From NCBI RefSeq assembly GCF_004570345.1, contig NZ_SPQM01000125.1, positions 1 through 13,746 on the forward strand: 13,746 nt of DNA. The letters run 5' to 3'. Both the position numbers and the translations under genes were made by a program. The stretch's first letter is position 1. The number at the start of each line of letters is the position of its first letter. This document shows positions 1 through 7,135 of the stretch, piece after piece. The notes beneath the pieces are model-generated. The model had not been told where the DNA came from. It ran no database searches and worked only from the letters and a program-made list of their open reading frames with translations. Source of the DNA: Blastococcus sp. CT_GayMR20 (lineage in GTDB: Bacteria; Actinomycetota; Actinomycetes; Mycobacteriales; Geodermatophilaceae).

Positions 1-81
1 AAGGACGGCGGTTCGCCGCCGTCCCGCGCAGGCGTTCGAGGGCGGCCCGCCCGATGCCTGCGGGTAGACCGCTGGAGCCTG
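1..81 (+). repeat. 81-bp direct repeat, left copy (within rnpB)
   Basis: Base-for-base identical to 13666-13746. It includes the UUCG-capped hairpin and ends just inside the 5' strand of P18. The repeat may extend further left, because the right copy is rnpB-like for another 50 bases upstream (13616-13665). The match stops exactly at both window edges, so its true length is unknown. Possible meanings are an attachment-site duplication, overlap of a circular contig, or a k-mer overlap left by a graph assembler. Confidence 0.97.
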
Positions 82-172
82 CCGGCAACGGCAGGCCTAG
101 ATGGATGACCGCCCATCGGGAGGCCGCAAGGCACCCGTGGACAGAACCCGGCGTACAGGCCGACTCGTCCGT
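1..172 (+). ncRNA. rnpB: RNase P RNA, 3' part (5' part lies left of the window)
   Basis: Catalytic RNA of RNase P, which removes the 5' leader of pre-tRNAs. The visible part holds a 9-bp stem (3-11 with 16-24) capped by a UUCG loop, the conserved segment following it (about 30-70), an 8-bp stem (77-84 with 89-96) closed by a GCAA tetraloop that matches P18, the universal block CUAGAUGGAUGACC (97-110), a small GCC-GCAA-GGC hairpin near 124-133, and the conserved 3' block ACAGAACCCGGCGUACAGGC (141-160). The 3' end is set at about 172 because the strand CGACUCGUC there should pair with the 5' end of the RNA (P1); it may be off by a few bases. Whether the 5' half is intact cannot be seen. If the window is an integrated island, this is the reconstituted, functional copy. 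Confidence 0.93.
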
Positions 173-376
173 CGCCTGTTGGCCGACCTGCCTCCTGCAG
201 CTCGGCGGCATGATCGGTCGGGAGGGAGTCGCCATCCCTGCGAGCACGGCGGATGACTCGGAAGGCCTACTGACGATCGAGCTGCGGGCCACCAGATGCC
301 GTAGGCCAGGCCGCCTCTGTCGACGCTTCCGGCGCTCCGAATCTGCCTTGCGTCGCCCTGTGCACGTCGACGCAGT
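173..376. other. Gene-free stretch between rnpB and the catabolic operon
   Basis: About 200 bases with no ORF that has a ribosome site or recognisable product. It is the region where transcription from rnpB (rightward) and from the minus-strand operon (leftward) should both end. The only structure noticed is a perfect 7-bp inverted repeat, GGCCTAC at 264-270 and GTAGGCC at 301-307, separated by 30 bases. That loop is too long for an ordinary intrinsic terminator, and there is no T-tract on either strand. No convincing terminator was found. Confidence 0.5.
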
Positions 377-1228
377 TCAGACGCGGAGTTGGTACCAACG
401 GGCGGCGGTTGCCCCGAGCACGTGGTGGAGAGCCGCCTCAGGCAGGCCCGATGTCGCCACTATCGACGCCATGTCTTGCCATGCGTGGCTGTAGCTCTTC
501 CGCAACGTCACCACTGGCCAGTTGGACGCGATCATCGCGCGGTCTGGCCCGAAGCAATCCAGCGCCCAGGAGACGTACCGACGAAGAGTGGCGACGTTCC
601 ATTTCGCCCAATCGGTCAGGACATCGATCCCCAGTGACAATTTGACGGCGATGTTCGGCGAAGCCGCCAGCTCCGCGATCTGGTCGCCCCACGAGCCAAG
701 GACCCCCGATTCGACTGGCGGCCGTGCCAGGTGACCGATGGCGATTCGCAGGTCCGGAAGGGCGCGAGCGACGCTTGCTACGGCGCGTCGTTGCGCCTCG
801 GTCACCGGTACGACGTCCCAGGTCAAGCCCGCTGACGCTACCTCGGCGAGGACGGCCCTGTGCTCGTCCCGATACAGCCAATCGAGCGGGTCGGAGGCCA
901 CCAGGCAGCGGACGCCGCCCAGCCGGGGGAGGGAACGGATTCGGTCGAGCTCCCGGAATGCGTATCCGGGGTCCCTCAGCGGCAGCCATGCCACGACGCC
1001 GGCGACAGTCGGGACCTCGTCGGCGTACCCCCAGAGCCGGTCGTTCTCGTCGGGCGAGTCGACGGACTGCACCAACACCGTCGCGTCGACACCGCAACGG
1101 CGGAGATCCGGGGCCAGGTCGGCCCACTGGAAGTCTTTCGCCAGAGCGGCGTGATCATCAGACCGCCAGCTCTGGTCCTGGGCGGCCGTGCGCCAGTAGT
1201 GGTGATGCGCATCAACGATCGGCGCCAT
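377..1228 (-). CDS. Amidohydrolase-family lactonase-like hydrolase (COG3618 type)
   Basis: TIM-barrel metal-dependent hydrolase of 283 residues, of the group that includes L-fuconolactonase and 2-pyrone-4,6-dicarboxylate lactonase. Features in order: the HxH metal motif in DAHHHYW at the N-terminus (H8, H10), GGVRCLV near residue 105, IGHLARPP (H166), VKLSLGI near 195 and ASNWPV (234-239). In the best-known lactonases the last motif has Asp (SDWP); here it is Asn, N236, as I recall for many COG3618 members. I chose the ATG at 1228: it sits in a TGATG overlap with the upstream stop and has GGGAG just before it. A GTG at 1243 would add five residues. It is the last gene of the operon. A cytoplasmic role opening a lactone or similar ester is likely; the substrate is unknown. 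Confidence 0.87.
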   Translation of the reverse strand: MAPIVDAHHHYWRTAAQDQSWRSDDHAALAKDFQWADLAPDLRRCGVDATVLVQSVDSPDENDRLWGYADEVPTVAGVVAWLPLRDPGYAFRELDRIRSLPRLGGVRCLVASDPLDWLYRDEHRAVLAEVASAGLTWDVVPVTEAQRRAVASVARALPDLRIAIGHLARPPVESGVLGSWGDQIAELAASPNIAVKLSLGIDVLTDWAKWNVATLRRYVSWALDCFGPDRAMIASNWPVVTLRKSYSHAWQDMASIVATSGLPEAALHHVLGATAARWYQLRV

Positions 1229-2013
1229 CACGCTCCCGTCCACTGCGGTCGGGAACCAGCGAGGAACGCCTCGACCCCGGCACGGAAGTCGGAGCTGCCG
1301 TAGCAGCGGCGCAGTATGTCGTCGGCCTCCACGCTCTGGACGGCCTTCTGAAGCCGCCGGTCGATCTCTTTGAGGCCGGCCAGCGTCAAGGGCGCCGAAC
1401 GGCAGATGCGCTCGGCCAGCTCCCCGACGCGGGCTCCGATCTCCGCCTCCGGTACGACGTCGTGCACCAACCCCGCTACGTGCGCCTCCTGGGCGTCGAT
1501 CAGGCGGGCGGTCAGGAGCATCGCCATGCTGCGCGAGGCTCCGAGGCGCGACTGAAGCCGCGCCACCACCCAGGGGGGCAGGCAGTTGCCCAGCGTTCGG
1601 GCGATGGGCGCACCGAACGTCGAACGCGGCGTGGCCACCACCACGTCAGCGCCGATGGCGATGGCGAGACCGGCGCCCACCGCGGGTCCGTCGATCAGCG
1701 CCACCACCGGGACGCGGACGTCGAGTAGCTCGGCGAGGACCGCGCCGACACGGTGCTCGTAGGCGACTCCGTCGCCGCCGTCGGTGAACTCGGTGAAGTG
1801 GCCGATGTCTGTGCCAGCAGCAAAGGCATGCCCCTCGGCGTCGCCGCGTACGACCACCACGCGGACGTCCGGGTCGGCCGCTATGCCGCGACAGGCGTCG
1901 GCCAGCAGGTCGTACATGTCCCAGGTGATGGCGTTCCGCTTGCTGGGATTGGAGAGAACCAGGGTCCAGACCTGCCCGCTGCGTTCGACTCGGACGTCGC
2001 CGGTGTCGCTCAT
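1228..2013 (-). CDS. Crotonase-fold protein (enoyl-CoA hydratase/isomerase family)
   Basis: 261 residues, the usual length for a crotonase. The oxyanion-hole segments are present: HAFAAGTDI (62-70) and GPAVGAGLAIAIGADVVVAT (109-128). At the positions of the two catalytic glutamates of hydratases, however, it has I137 in FGAPIARTLGNCLPP (133-147) and A164 in SRSMAMLLTAR. The typical hydratase reads PE at the first site and has a Glu in the helix of the second. So CoA-thioester binding is expected but simple hydration is doubtful; isomerase, hydrolase, lyase or another crotonase reaction is possible. The ATG at 2013 overlaps the stop of the CoA-transferase gene as ATGA, with only a weak ribosome site, so translation is probably coupled. 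The partner CaiB-type enzyme would supply its CoA ester. Confidence 0.9.
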   Translation of the reverse strand: MSDTGDVRVERSGQVWTLVLSNPSKRNAITWDMYDLLADACRGIAADPDVRVVVVRGDAEGHAFAAGTDIGHFTEFTDGGDGVAYEHRVGAVLAELLDVRVPVVALIDGPAVGAGLAIAIGADVVVATPRSTFGAPIARTLGNCLPPWVVARLQSRLGASRSMAMLLTARLIDAQEAHVAGLVHDVVPEAEIGARVGELAERICRSAPLTLAGLKEIDRRLQKAVQSVEADDILRRCYGSSDFRAGVEAFLAGSRPQWTGA

Positions 2014-3200
2014 CGGGCGGTCGAGCTGTTCCGGGCTTCCGCCAGAACCTCGTCGGTGTGCTCGCCGAGCATGGGCGGCGGTCGTCGGATCGATGTCGGT
2101 GTGCCGCTCAGCCGCATCGGTGAGCCGAGCACCCGCACTGTCCCCTGCTGCGGATGGTCGAACGACGCCACCATGCCGCGGGCCTCCACGTGCGGGTCGC
2201 CGCCGAGCACCTGCGAGTAGTCCCGGATGGGACCCGCGGGCACCCCCGCCTCCAGGAACAGCGCAAGCCATTCGTCGGTGCATCGGGTGGCCATCCGCTG
2301 CTCGAGCAGCTGGACCAGGTCGGCGCGATGGCGCATTCGGCCGGCGTTGGCCGCGAATCGCTCGTCGACGAGGAGCTCCTCCAGATCCAGGACGCCGCAG
2401 AGCCGGTGCCACAGTCGGTCGTTGTTGGCACCCACAGTGATGTACCCGTCGCGTGTTCGCAGCGCCTGGTAGGGGGCTGACATCCGGTTCGCCGAACCCA
2501 GTGCCTGGGGCGCGTCCCCAGTGTTCCAGTACTCCGTCGACTCCCAGACCGACATCGCCAGCGCCGCCTCGAACAGCGACGTCTCGAGGTACTGGCCCGC
2601 ACCGGTTCGCAGGCACGACGACCAGGCGGCGAGGATGGCCGACGCGCAGAACAGGCCGGCGCCCAGATCGGCGACCGGCAGGCCGCTCTTGACCGGCCGC
2701 CCGCCCGGCTCGCCGGTGATGCTCATGACCCCGACCATCGCCTGGGCGATCAGGTCGTAGCCGGGGCGCTCGGCGTACGGCCCGGTCTGGCCGAAGCCGG
2801 AAATGCTGGCGTAGATCAGCCGCGGGTTGACCGCGGAGAGCGTTGCGTAGTCGACTCCAAGACGGGCAGCGACACCGGGACGCCAGTTCTCGATCACAAC
2901 GTCCGCCGTGCGCACCAGCGAAAGGAACTGTCCGAGCCCCTCCTCGGACTTCAGATCCAGCGCGACGCTGCGCTTGTTCCGGTTCAGCGCCAGGAAGGCG
3001 GGGCTGTCCCCCCCATCGGGCGGAATTCCCCACGAGGTGCGGGTCTGGTCACCGGATCCGGGGTTCTCGATCTTGATTACGTCGGCGCCGAGATCGGCAA
3101 GCATCATGGTGCAGAAGGGTCCCGCCATCACCTGGGTGAGGTCGAGCACGCGCATCCCCTCGAGAGCTCCGCCTGATACCGTTCCGGCTCCGTCGTTCAA
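2010..3200 (-). CDS. CaiB/BaiF (family III) CoA transferase
   Basis: 396 residues, standard for family III CoA transferases, which move CoA between carboxylic acids through an aspartyl-CoA anhydride. Seen: LEGMRVLDLTQVMAGP (13-28), LADLGADVIKIENPGSGD (34-51), NRNKRSVALDLKS (73-85), GYDLIAQAMVG (147-157) and GLPVADLGAG (173-182), where D178 is the expected catalytic Asp; the C-terminal LGEHTDEVL (378-386) is also typical. The start is TTG at 3200: GGAGG lies 4 nt upstream and the TTG overlaps the preceding stop as TTGA. An ATG at 3155 would remove the conserved ALEG segment and lies too close to its GAGGGG. Its position before the crotonase suggests it activates the acid that the crotonase then acts on. 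Donor and acceptor cannot be told from sequence. Confidence 0.95.
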   Translation of the reverse strand: MNDGAGTVSGGALEGMRVLDLTQVMAGPFCTMMLADLGADVIKIENPGSGDQTRTSWGIPPDGGDSPAFLALNRNKRSVALDLKSEEGLGQFLSLVRTADVVIENWRPGVAARLGVDYATLSAVNPRLIYASISGFGQTGPYAERPGYDLIAQAMVGVMSITGEPGGRPVKSGLPVADLGAGLFCASAILAAWSSCLRTGAGQYLETSLFEAALAMSVWESTEYWNTGDAPQALGSANRMSAPYQALRTRDGYITVGANNDRLWHRLCGVLDLEELLVDERFAANAGRMRHRADLVQLLEQRMATRCTDEWLALFLEAGVPAGPIRDYSQVLGGDPHVEARGMVASFDHPQQGTVRVLGSPMRLSGTPTSIRRPPPMLGEHTDEVLAEARNSSTAR

Positions 3201-4099
3201 CGTTCCTCCACTGTCCGTGCTTGATCACTGCGGGATGACGCCTCGCGTGCCTGTCGTGCGTGGTCCTCCACTCGTTCGGCGACGTACTGGGAGAGCAGCC
3301 CGGCGAGTGGCATCCGAAGGTCTGCCTGCCGTGCAGCCGCGACGATCTCCCAGGTGTCCTTGGTCCAGGTCCTGTCCCGTAGCTGGGTGCCGCCGGCCTC
3401 GTAGGCAGCAGCCACGCCATCGAAGAAACCCCAGTTCTCCGTGATCCAGGACGCGCCGGTGCCCGTCGCCACCGCACGGAACAGCGCCTCCTCGGCCACC
3501 CCGTAGGCGGCGGCCAGGTCCGCGGCCTCGTGGGCCGCGGCCAGCGAAGCGAACATCAGCAACTGGTTCGCCAGCTTGGTTGCCGCCCCGGCGCCGGACG
3601 GGCCCAGGTGCTGGATCTCCCGGCCGACGCACTCGAGGACCGGCCGTGCCGCATCCAGGACGGCGGAATCGCCGCCGACCATCACGGTGAGCGTGCCGGC
3701 GAGGGCGCGGTCGGCGCCTCCGCTGACGGGGGCGTCTAGCACGTCGATCTCTCGGGACGCCGCCTCCTCCGCCAGCATGCGGGCCGTCACTGGGAGCACC
3801 GTGCTGTGGACCAGCACTGTGCTGCCGGGGCGCAGTGAGGCGATCAGTCCGGTACTACCGCTGAGGAGCTCCGCGACAGCCTTGTCGTCCGGGACAGCGA
3901 GCGCGATGACGTCGCAGTCGGCGAGCTCGCTGGCCGAAGTCACGACCCGCGCCCCCTCGGCGGCACAGGGCGCGCACTTGCCGGGGTCACGGTCCAGCAC
4001 GGACAGCGTCCAGCCGTCGCGCGCCAGCCTCAGCGCCATCGCCTGACCGAGGTTGCCTAGACCGACGAAGCCGATGTGCGTGTCGTCCCGGCCCCGCAT
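3197..4099 (-). CDS. NAD(P)-dependent 3-hydroxyisobutyrate dehydrogenase-family enzyme
   Basis: 300-residue beta-hydroxyacid dehydrogenase of the family that includes 3-hydroxyisobutyrate dehydrogenase, tartronate semialdehyde reductase and L-threonate dehydrogenase. Motifs: Rossmann GFVGLGNLG (10-18), D36 at the end of the second strand (favouring NAD over NADP), DAPVSGG (122-128, substrate binding), GAGAATKLANQ (169-179) with the catalytic lysine K175, and WTKD (245-248). I chose ATG 4099, which has AGGAAGG 7 nt upstream. An ATG at 4141, just 2 nt after the dctM stop, would add 14 residues unlike the family and has no ribosome site. The stop overlaps the TTG of the CoA transferase. Substrate is undetermined; a sugar-acid-derived or branched 3-hydroxyacid would fit the neighbours. 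Confidence 0.93.
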   Translation of the reverse strand: MRGRDDTHIGFVGLGNLGQAMALRLARDGWTLSVLDRDPGKCAPCAAEGARVVTSASELADCDVIALAVPDDKAVAELLSGSTGLIASLRPGSTVLVHSTVLPVTARMLAEEAASREIDVLDAPVSGGADRALAGTLTVMVGGDSAVLDAARPVLECVGREIQHLGPSGAGAATKLANQLLMFASLAAAHEAADLAAAYGVAEEALFRAVATGTGASWITENWGFFDGVAAAYEAGGTQLRDRTWTKDTWEIVAAARQADLRMPLAGLLSQYVAERVEDHARQAREASSRSDQARTVEER

Positions 4100-4143
4100 G
4101 TGCCGGCCTTCCTGCGGGTGGGCACCTTCGCGTGTCCTCATCT

Positions 4144-5427
4144 CTAGAACCCGAAGAGTCTCGGGAGGAAGAGGATGACGTCTGGCGCGAGGGCCATGAG
4201 GGCGAGCAGGCCGATAAGGACGGCGAGGAAAGGCATGATCGCGCGTGAGACGTCCTCGATCGTCGTCTCCGCGATCCGCGCCGTCACGAACAGGCAGACA
4301 CCGACCGGCGGTGTCGCGACTCCGAGAGACAGTGCGATGGTGACGATCACGCCGAGGAACAGCGGGTCGATGCCAGCGGTCGAGGCGATGGGGACCAGGA
4401 CCGGCGTCAGAACGATGATCGCGGCGACGGTGTCCAGCACCATGCCGATGATCATCAGCAACACGACGATGACCAGCATGAGCAGCCAGGATTGCGTGAT
4501 GTTGGCGGTGAAGAGTGTCGCCAGCTGCGTCGGGATCTGCTCGAAGGCGAGGATCCACCCAAAGGCGTTGGCAATGGTCATGACCAGCATGACCACACCT
4601 GTGGTGATTGCCGTGTTGATCAATACCTGCGGCATGTCCTTCAGCGTGAGTTCGCGGTACACGAAGAAGGACACGACGAAGGCGTAGACGACACCGAGCG
4701 CGCCCGCCTCCGTCGGCGTGACCATCCCGCTCAGGATCCCGCCCATGATCACGACGGGCAGCAGCAGAGCGGGGAGAGATTCTCGCGCCGACTGCAACCG
4801 CTCGCGGGCGGTCGAGCGCACCTCGACCGGCAGCCCGAGCCTGATCGACACCCTGCGGATGACGATCGCCAGGCCGATGCCGAATGCCAGCGCAGGCACG
4901 TAGCCTCCGACGAACAGGCCGCCTATGGACACCCCGGCGATGCCGCCGTAGACGACCATGGGGATGGACGGCGGAATGATCGCCCCGAGGCTGCTCGACG
5001 AGGTCTCGACGGCCGCGGCCATACCCTTGGGGTAGCCGGACCTTCGCATCGCCGGGATGGTGATTGAGCCGGTACCCGCCGAGTTCGCTATTGACGATCC
5101 CGAGAAGCTGGCGAAGAAGGCACTCGCGACGAGTTCGACGATCCCCATGCCCCCGCGTCGGTGGCCGACCAGGGTGTGGGCGAAGCCGACCAGCCGCTTG
5201 GATATGCCGCCGCGGCTCATGATCTCGCCGGCGAGCACGAAGAATGGGATGGCCGTCAGGGTGAACGAGTCAGCGCCGGCGAACATCTTCTGCGGAAGGG
5301 TCCCGAGGTTGACGTTCGGTTCGAAGACCAGCAGGAACGCGAGGGTGCTGATGCCGAGGGCGAACGCGATCGGGATCCGTCCGGCCAGCAGGACGGCGAA
5401 GATCGAGACCAGAGCGACGCCGGTCAT
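4144..5427 (-). CDS. dctM: TRAP transporter large membrane subunit (DctM/SiaM type)
   Basis: 427-residue, very hydrophobic protein with roughly 11-12 membrane helices; it is the subunit that carries the solute with Na+ in TRAP systems. The family signature is clear: PFFVLAGEIMSRGGISKRLV (61-80), VGHRRGGM (87-94), SGSSIANSAGTGSITIPAM (109-127), GYPKGMAAAVETSSSSLG (131-148) and IIPPSIPMVVYGG (150-162), with the matching second-half motif GVATPPVGVCLF near residue 370. The ATG overlaps the dctQ stop as ATGA. Length and motifs suggest a complete, functional gene. The next gene follows after about 44 nt. Confidence 0.97.
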   Translation of the reverse strand: MTGVALVSIFAVLLAGRIPIAFALGISTLAFLLVFEPNVNLGTLPQKMFAGADSFTLTAIPFFVLAGEIMSRGGISKRLVGFAHTLVGHRRGGMGIVELVASAFFASFSGSSIANSAGTGSITIPAMRRSGYPKGMAAAVETSSSSLGAIIPPSIPMVVYGGIAGVSIGGLFVGGYVPALAFGIGLAIVIRRVSIRLGLPVEVRSTARERLQSARESLPALLLPVVIMGGILSGMVTPTEAGALGVVYAFVVSFFVYRELTLKDMPQVLINTAITTGVVMLVMTIANAFGWILAFEQIPTQLATLFTANITQSWLLMLVIVVLLMIIGMVLDTVAAIIVLTPVLVPIASTAGIDPLFLGVIVTIALSLGVATPPVGVCLFVTARIAETTIEDVSRAIMPFLAVLIGLLALMALAPDVILFLPRLFGF

Positions 5428-5966
5428 CGGGGAACCCCCAGCTGGTCATCGTCCGGCGTGTCGAGGACGTGGGTGTCTCCCGCGCGTGCGGCCTGGACCA
5501 TGACGAACATGTCGCCTAGGACGTGCAGGAGCATGAGGATCCCTGACACAGCGATCGGCAGGTGGCTCCACGCCACCGAGATGCCGAGGATGGGGGTCGT
5601 CGTTCCGAATGTGATGCTCTGCTGCACGAGTTCCACGGCCGCTTTGACCAGTACGACCAGGAAGGCAGCGACGAGCGCCTGGCCGAACAGGACGATGGAG
5701 AACCGCGGCCACTGGGGCAGACGGTCGACCAGCATCCCGATCGCCAGATGGGCGCCGCGGCGCAGCGCGACGTAGGCGCCGAGGAAGCTCATCCAGACGA
5801 AGATCAGGCGGCTCATCTCCTCCGCCCAGGCGATGCCACCGGAGAACACGTAGCGCGCCACGACGTTCGTGGAGACCAGCACGACGAGCCCGAGGGTGAG
5901 GGTCGCCGTCAGCGCCTCAACGCTGACGGCGACCACCCCGTACGCCCGCCTCACGGCAGCGACCAT
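5424..5966 (-). CDS. dctQ: TRAP transporter small membrane subunit (DctQ type)
   Basis: 180 residues with four predicted membrane helices at about 12-34, 50-70, 89-111 and 131-153. The signature WAEEMSRLIFVWMSFLGA (47-64), followed by VALRRGAHLAI (66-76), is the DctQ hallmark, and ISVAWSHLPIAVSG (129-142) matches the last conserved block. DctQ forms the membrane complex with DctM. The C-terminal tail (about 154-180) is hydrophilic and acidic. The ATG lies 2 nt after the dctP stop and the stop overlaps the dctM start, so stoichiometry is probably set by coupling. No strong ribosome site is visible before it. Confidence 0.95.
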   Translation of the reverse strand: MVAAVRRAYGVVAVSVEALTATLTLGLVVLVSTNVVARYVFSGGIAWAEEMSRLIFVWMSFLGAYVALRRGAHLAIGMLVDRLPQWPRFSIVLFGQALVAAFLVVLVKAAVELVQQSITFGTTTPILGISVAWSHLPIAVSGILMLLHVLGDMFVMVQAARAGDTHVLDTPDDDQLGVPR

Positions 5967-5968
5967 GG

Positions 5969-7012
5969 TCAGCGCTCGGACCGGATCGCGTCGTAGAGCT
6001 CTTGCGTGAACGCCTCGCCGACGAACTCCTTGTACAAGTCTTGCGTCTGCTCCCGGAAGGCATCGACGTCGGGCTCGTCAATCTGCATGCCTTCGGCCTC
6101 GAGCTTCTCGGTGAGGTCGGCGGTCAGCTCGGCTGTCTGCTCGCGCTCGAACTCCATGGCCTCGGTCGCTGCCTCGCGGATCGCCTCCTGGGTCTCCGGA
6201 GTCAGGCCGTCGAACCACTGCGGGTTCACAGCGGCCACCACGAACGACATCAGGTGGTTGGTCAGCGAGAGGTAGCGCTGCACCTCCTGGAGCTTGGCGG
6301 GGTAGATGTTGATGATCGCGTTCTCCTGGCCGTCGATCGTCCCCTGCTGGAGCCCGGTGTAGACCTCGCCGTACGCCATAGCGACACCGCTGCCCCCCAG
6401 CGCCTCGGTGATGGCGAGATTGACAGGGCTCTGCGGACTCCGGATCTTCAGCCCCTCCACATCGGACGGCTCGAGGATCGGCCGGTCGTTGTTCGTGTAG
6501 ACACGCTGTCCGTTGTCGCCCCAGCCGAGCACCAGGAGGCCCTTGTCCAGCAGCGCCGCCTCCAGCTGATCGCCCACCTCACCGTCCAGGACGCGGAAGG
6601 CGTGCTCCGGGTCGTCGAAGACGTAAGGCTGGCTGAGCACCTGCACCTCTGAGGCGAAGCCACCCAGCGGGTCGCTGCTGACCATGGTCATCTCGATCGC
6701 GCCGGCCTGGACGTTCTCCACGACCTCCTTCTCCGCGCCGAGCTGGGCGCCGGGGAAGACCTCGATGGTGATCGCGCCGTCAGTCTTCTCCGTCACCAGC
6801 TCCGCGAACTTCTCGGACACGGTGTCGAAGTGGCTGCCGTCGGCGCAGCAGTGCGCCAAGCGCACCGTCTGCGCCTCCTGCTTGGCGCCGGCATCCTCGC
6901 CCTGCGCCTGCCCGCCGCATGCGGCGAGGAACAGAGCGCTCCCGAGGACAAGAGTCCCCGGACGACGATGCGTACCTGTGCGGCGCGTACGCCGCATTCC
7001 CATGGTCTTCAC
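5969..7012 (-). CDS. dctP: TRAP transporter solute-binding lipoprotein (DctP family)
   Basis: Extracytoplasmic substrate-binding protein of 347 residues. A basic N-terminus (RRTRR) and hydrophobic stretch lead to the lipobox LAAC (C32), so it should be a lipid-anchored surface protein, as usual in Gram-positives. Typical DctP blocks: DVEGLKIRSP (185-194) with R191 as the carboxylate-binding arginine, GEVYTGLQQGTIDGQENAI (215-233) and FPGAQLGAEKEVVENVQAG (86-104). The start is GTG at 7012, which has GGAGGG 4 nt upstream; ATGs at 7003 and 6997 lack a well-placed site, and TTG at 7024 would sit inside the ribosome site. Odd: two adjacent cysteines (55-56) right after the first strand. The ligand is an organic acid of unknown identity. 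Confidence 0.95.
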   Translation of the reverse strand: MKTMGMRRTRRTGTHRRPGTLVLGSALFLAACGGQAQGEDAGAKQEAQTVRLAHCCADGSHFDTVSEKFAELVTEKTDGAITIEVFPGAQLGAEKEVVENVQAGAIEMTMVSSDPLGGFASEVQVLSQPYVFDDPEHAFRVLDGEVGDQLEAALLDKGLLVLGWGDNGQRVYTNNDRPILEPSDVEGLKIRSPQSPVNLAITEALGGSGVAMAYGEVYTGLQQGTIDGQENAIINIYPAKLQEVQRYLSLTNHLMSFVVAAVNPQWFDGLTPETQEAIREAATEAMEFEREQTAELTADLTEKLEAEGMQIDEPDVDAFREQTQDLYKEFVGEAFTQELYDAIRSER

Positions 7013-7023
7013 GAGACCCTCCA

Positions 7024-7135
7024 ATGTGAGCGCTGAAGTGTGATTGCCTAGCGGTGTGGGACTGGCTGTGCCGCGGCGTCGTGGACGCCCTTCTCGGCCC
7101 TCCGATTCCCGCGCCGCGGGGGAGGGGCGCTGACC
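7024..7135 (-). other. Intercistronic gap rraA-like/dctP with two GC-rich dyads
   Basis: The only sizeable gap in the minus-strand operon. It holds two compact inverted repeats: GGCGTC-GTG-GACGCC (7075-7089) and CCCGCGCCGCGGG (7108-7120). As RNA they would form adjacent hairpins between the aldolase and dctP cistrons. They could act as a partial terminator or as a barrier protecting the more abundant dctP message. No T-tract follows. No clear promoter for dctP was found here, though a weak one cannot be excluded. Confidence 0.4.

Noticed and set aside
3..24. Strong UUCG-capped hairpin read as a transcription terminator
   Set aside because: It is a structural stem of RNase P RNA, followed by conserved rnpB sequence, with no T-tract.
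54..494. Plus-strand ORF of 146 codons at the left edge
   Set aside because: It runs through the conserved rnpB sequence and the end of the amidohydrolase gene, has no ribosome site and no recognisable product.
724..1728. Plus-strand ORF of 334 codons
   Set aside because: Arg/Pro-rich shadow of the amidohydrolase and crotonase genes with no domain.
1228..3033. A 601-codon reading for the crotonase gene
   Set aside because: Only the last 261 codons match a crotonase; the upstream part is an out-of-frame shadow of the CoA transferase gene. The ATG at 2013 with its ATGA overlap is the real start.
3197..4558. A 453-codon reading for the 3-hydroxyisobutyrate-type dehydrogenase
   Set aside because: The extra N-terminal part is antisense-like, Arg/His-rich sequence overlapping dctM in another frame; the Rossmann motif starts about ten residues after ATG 4099.
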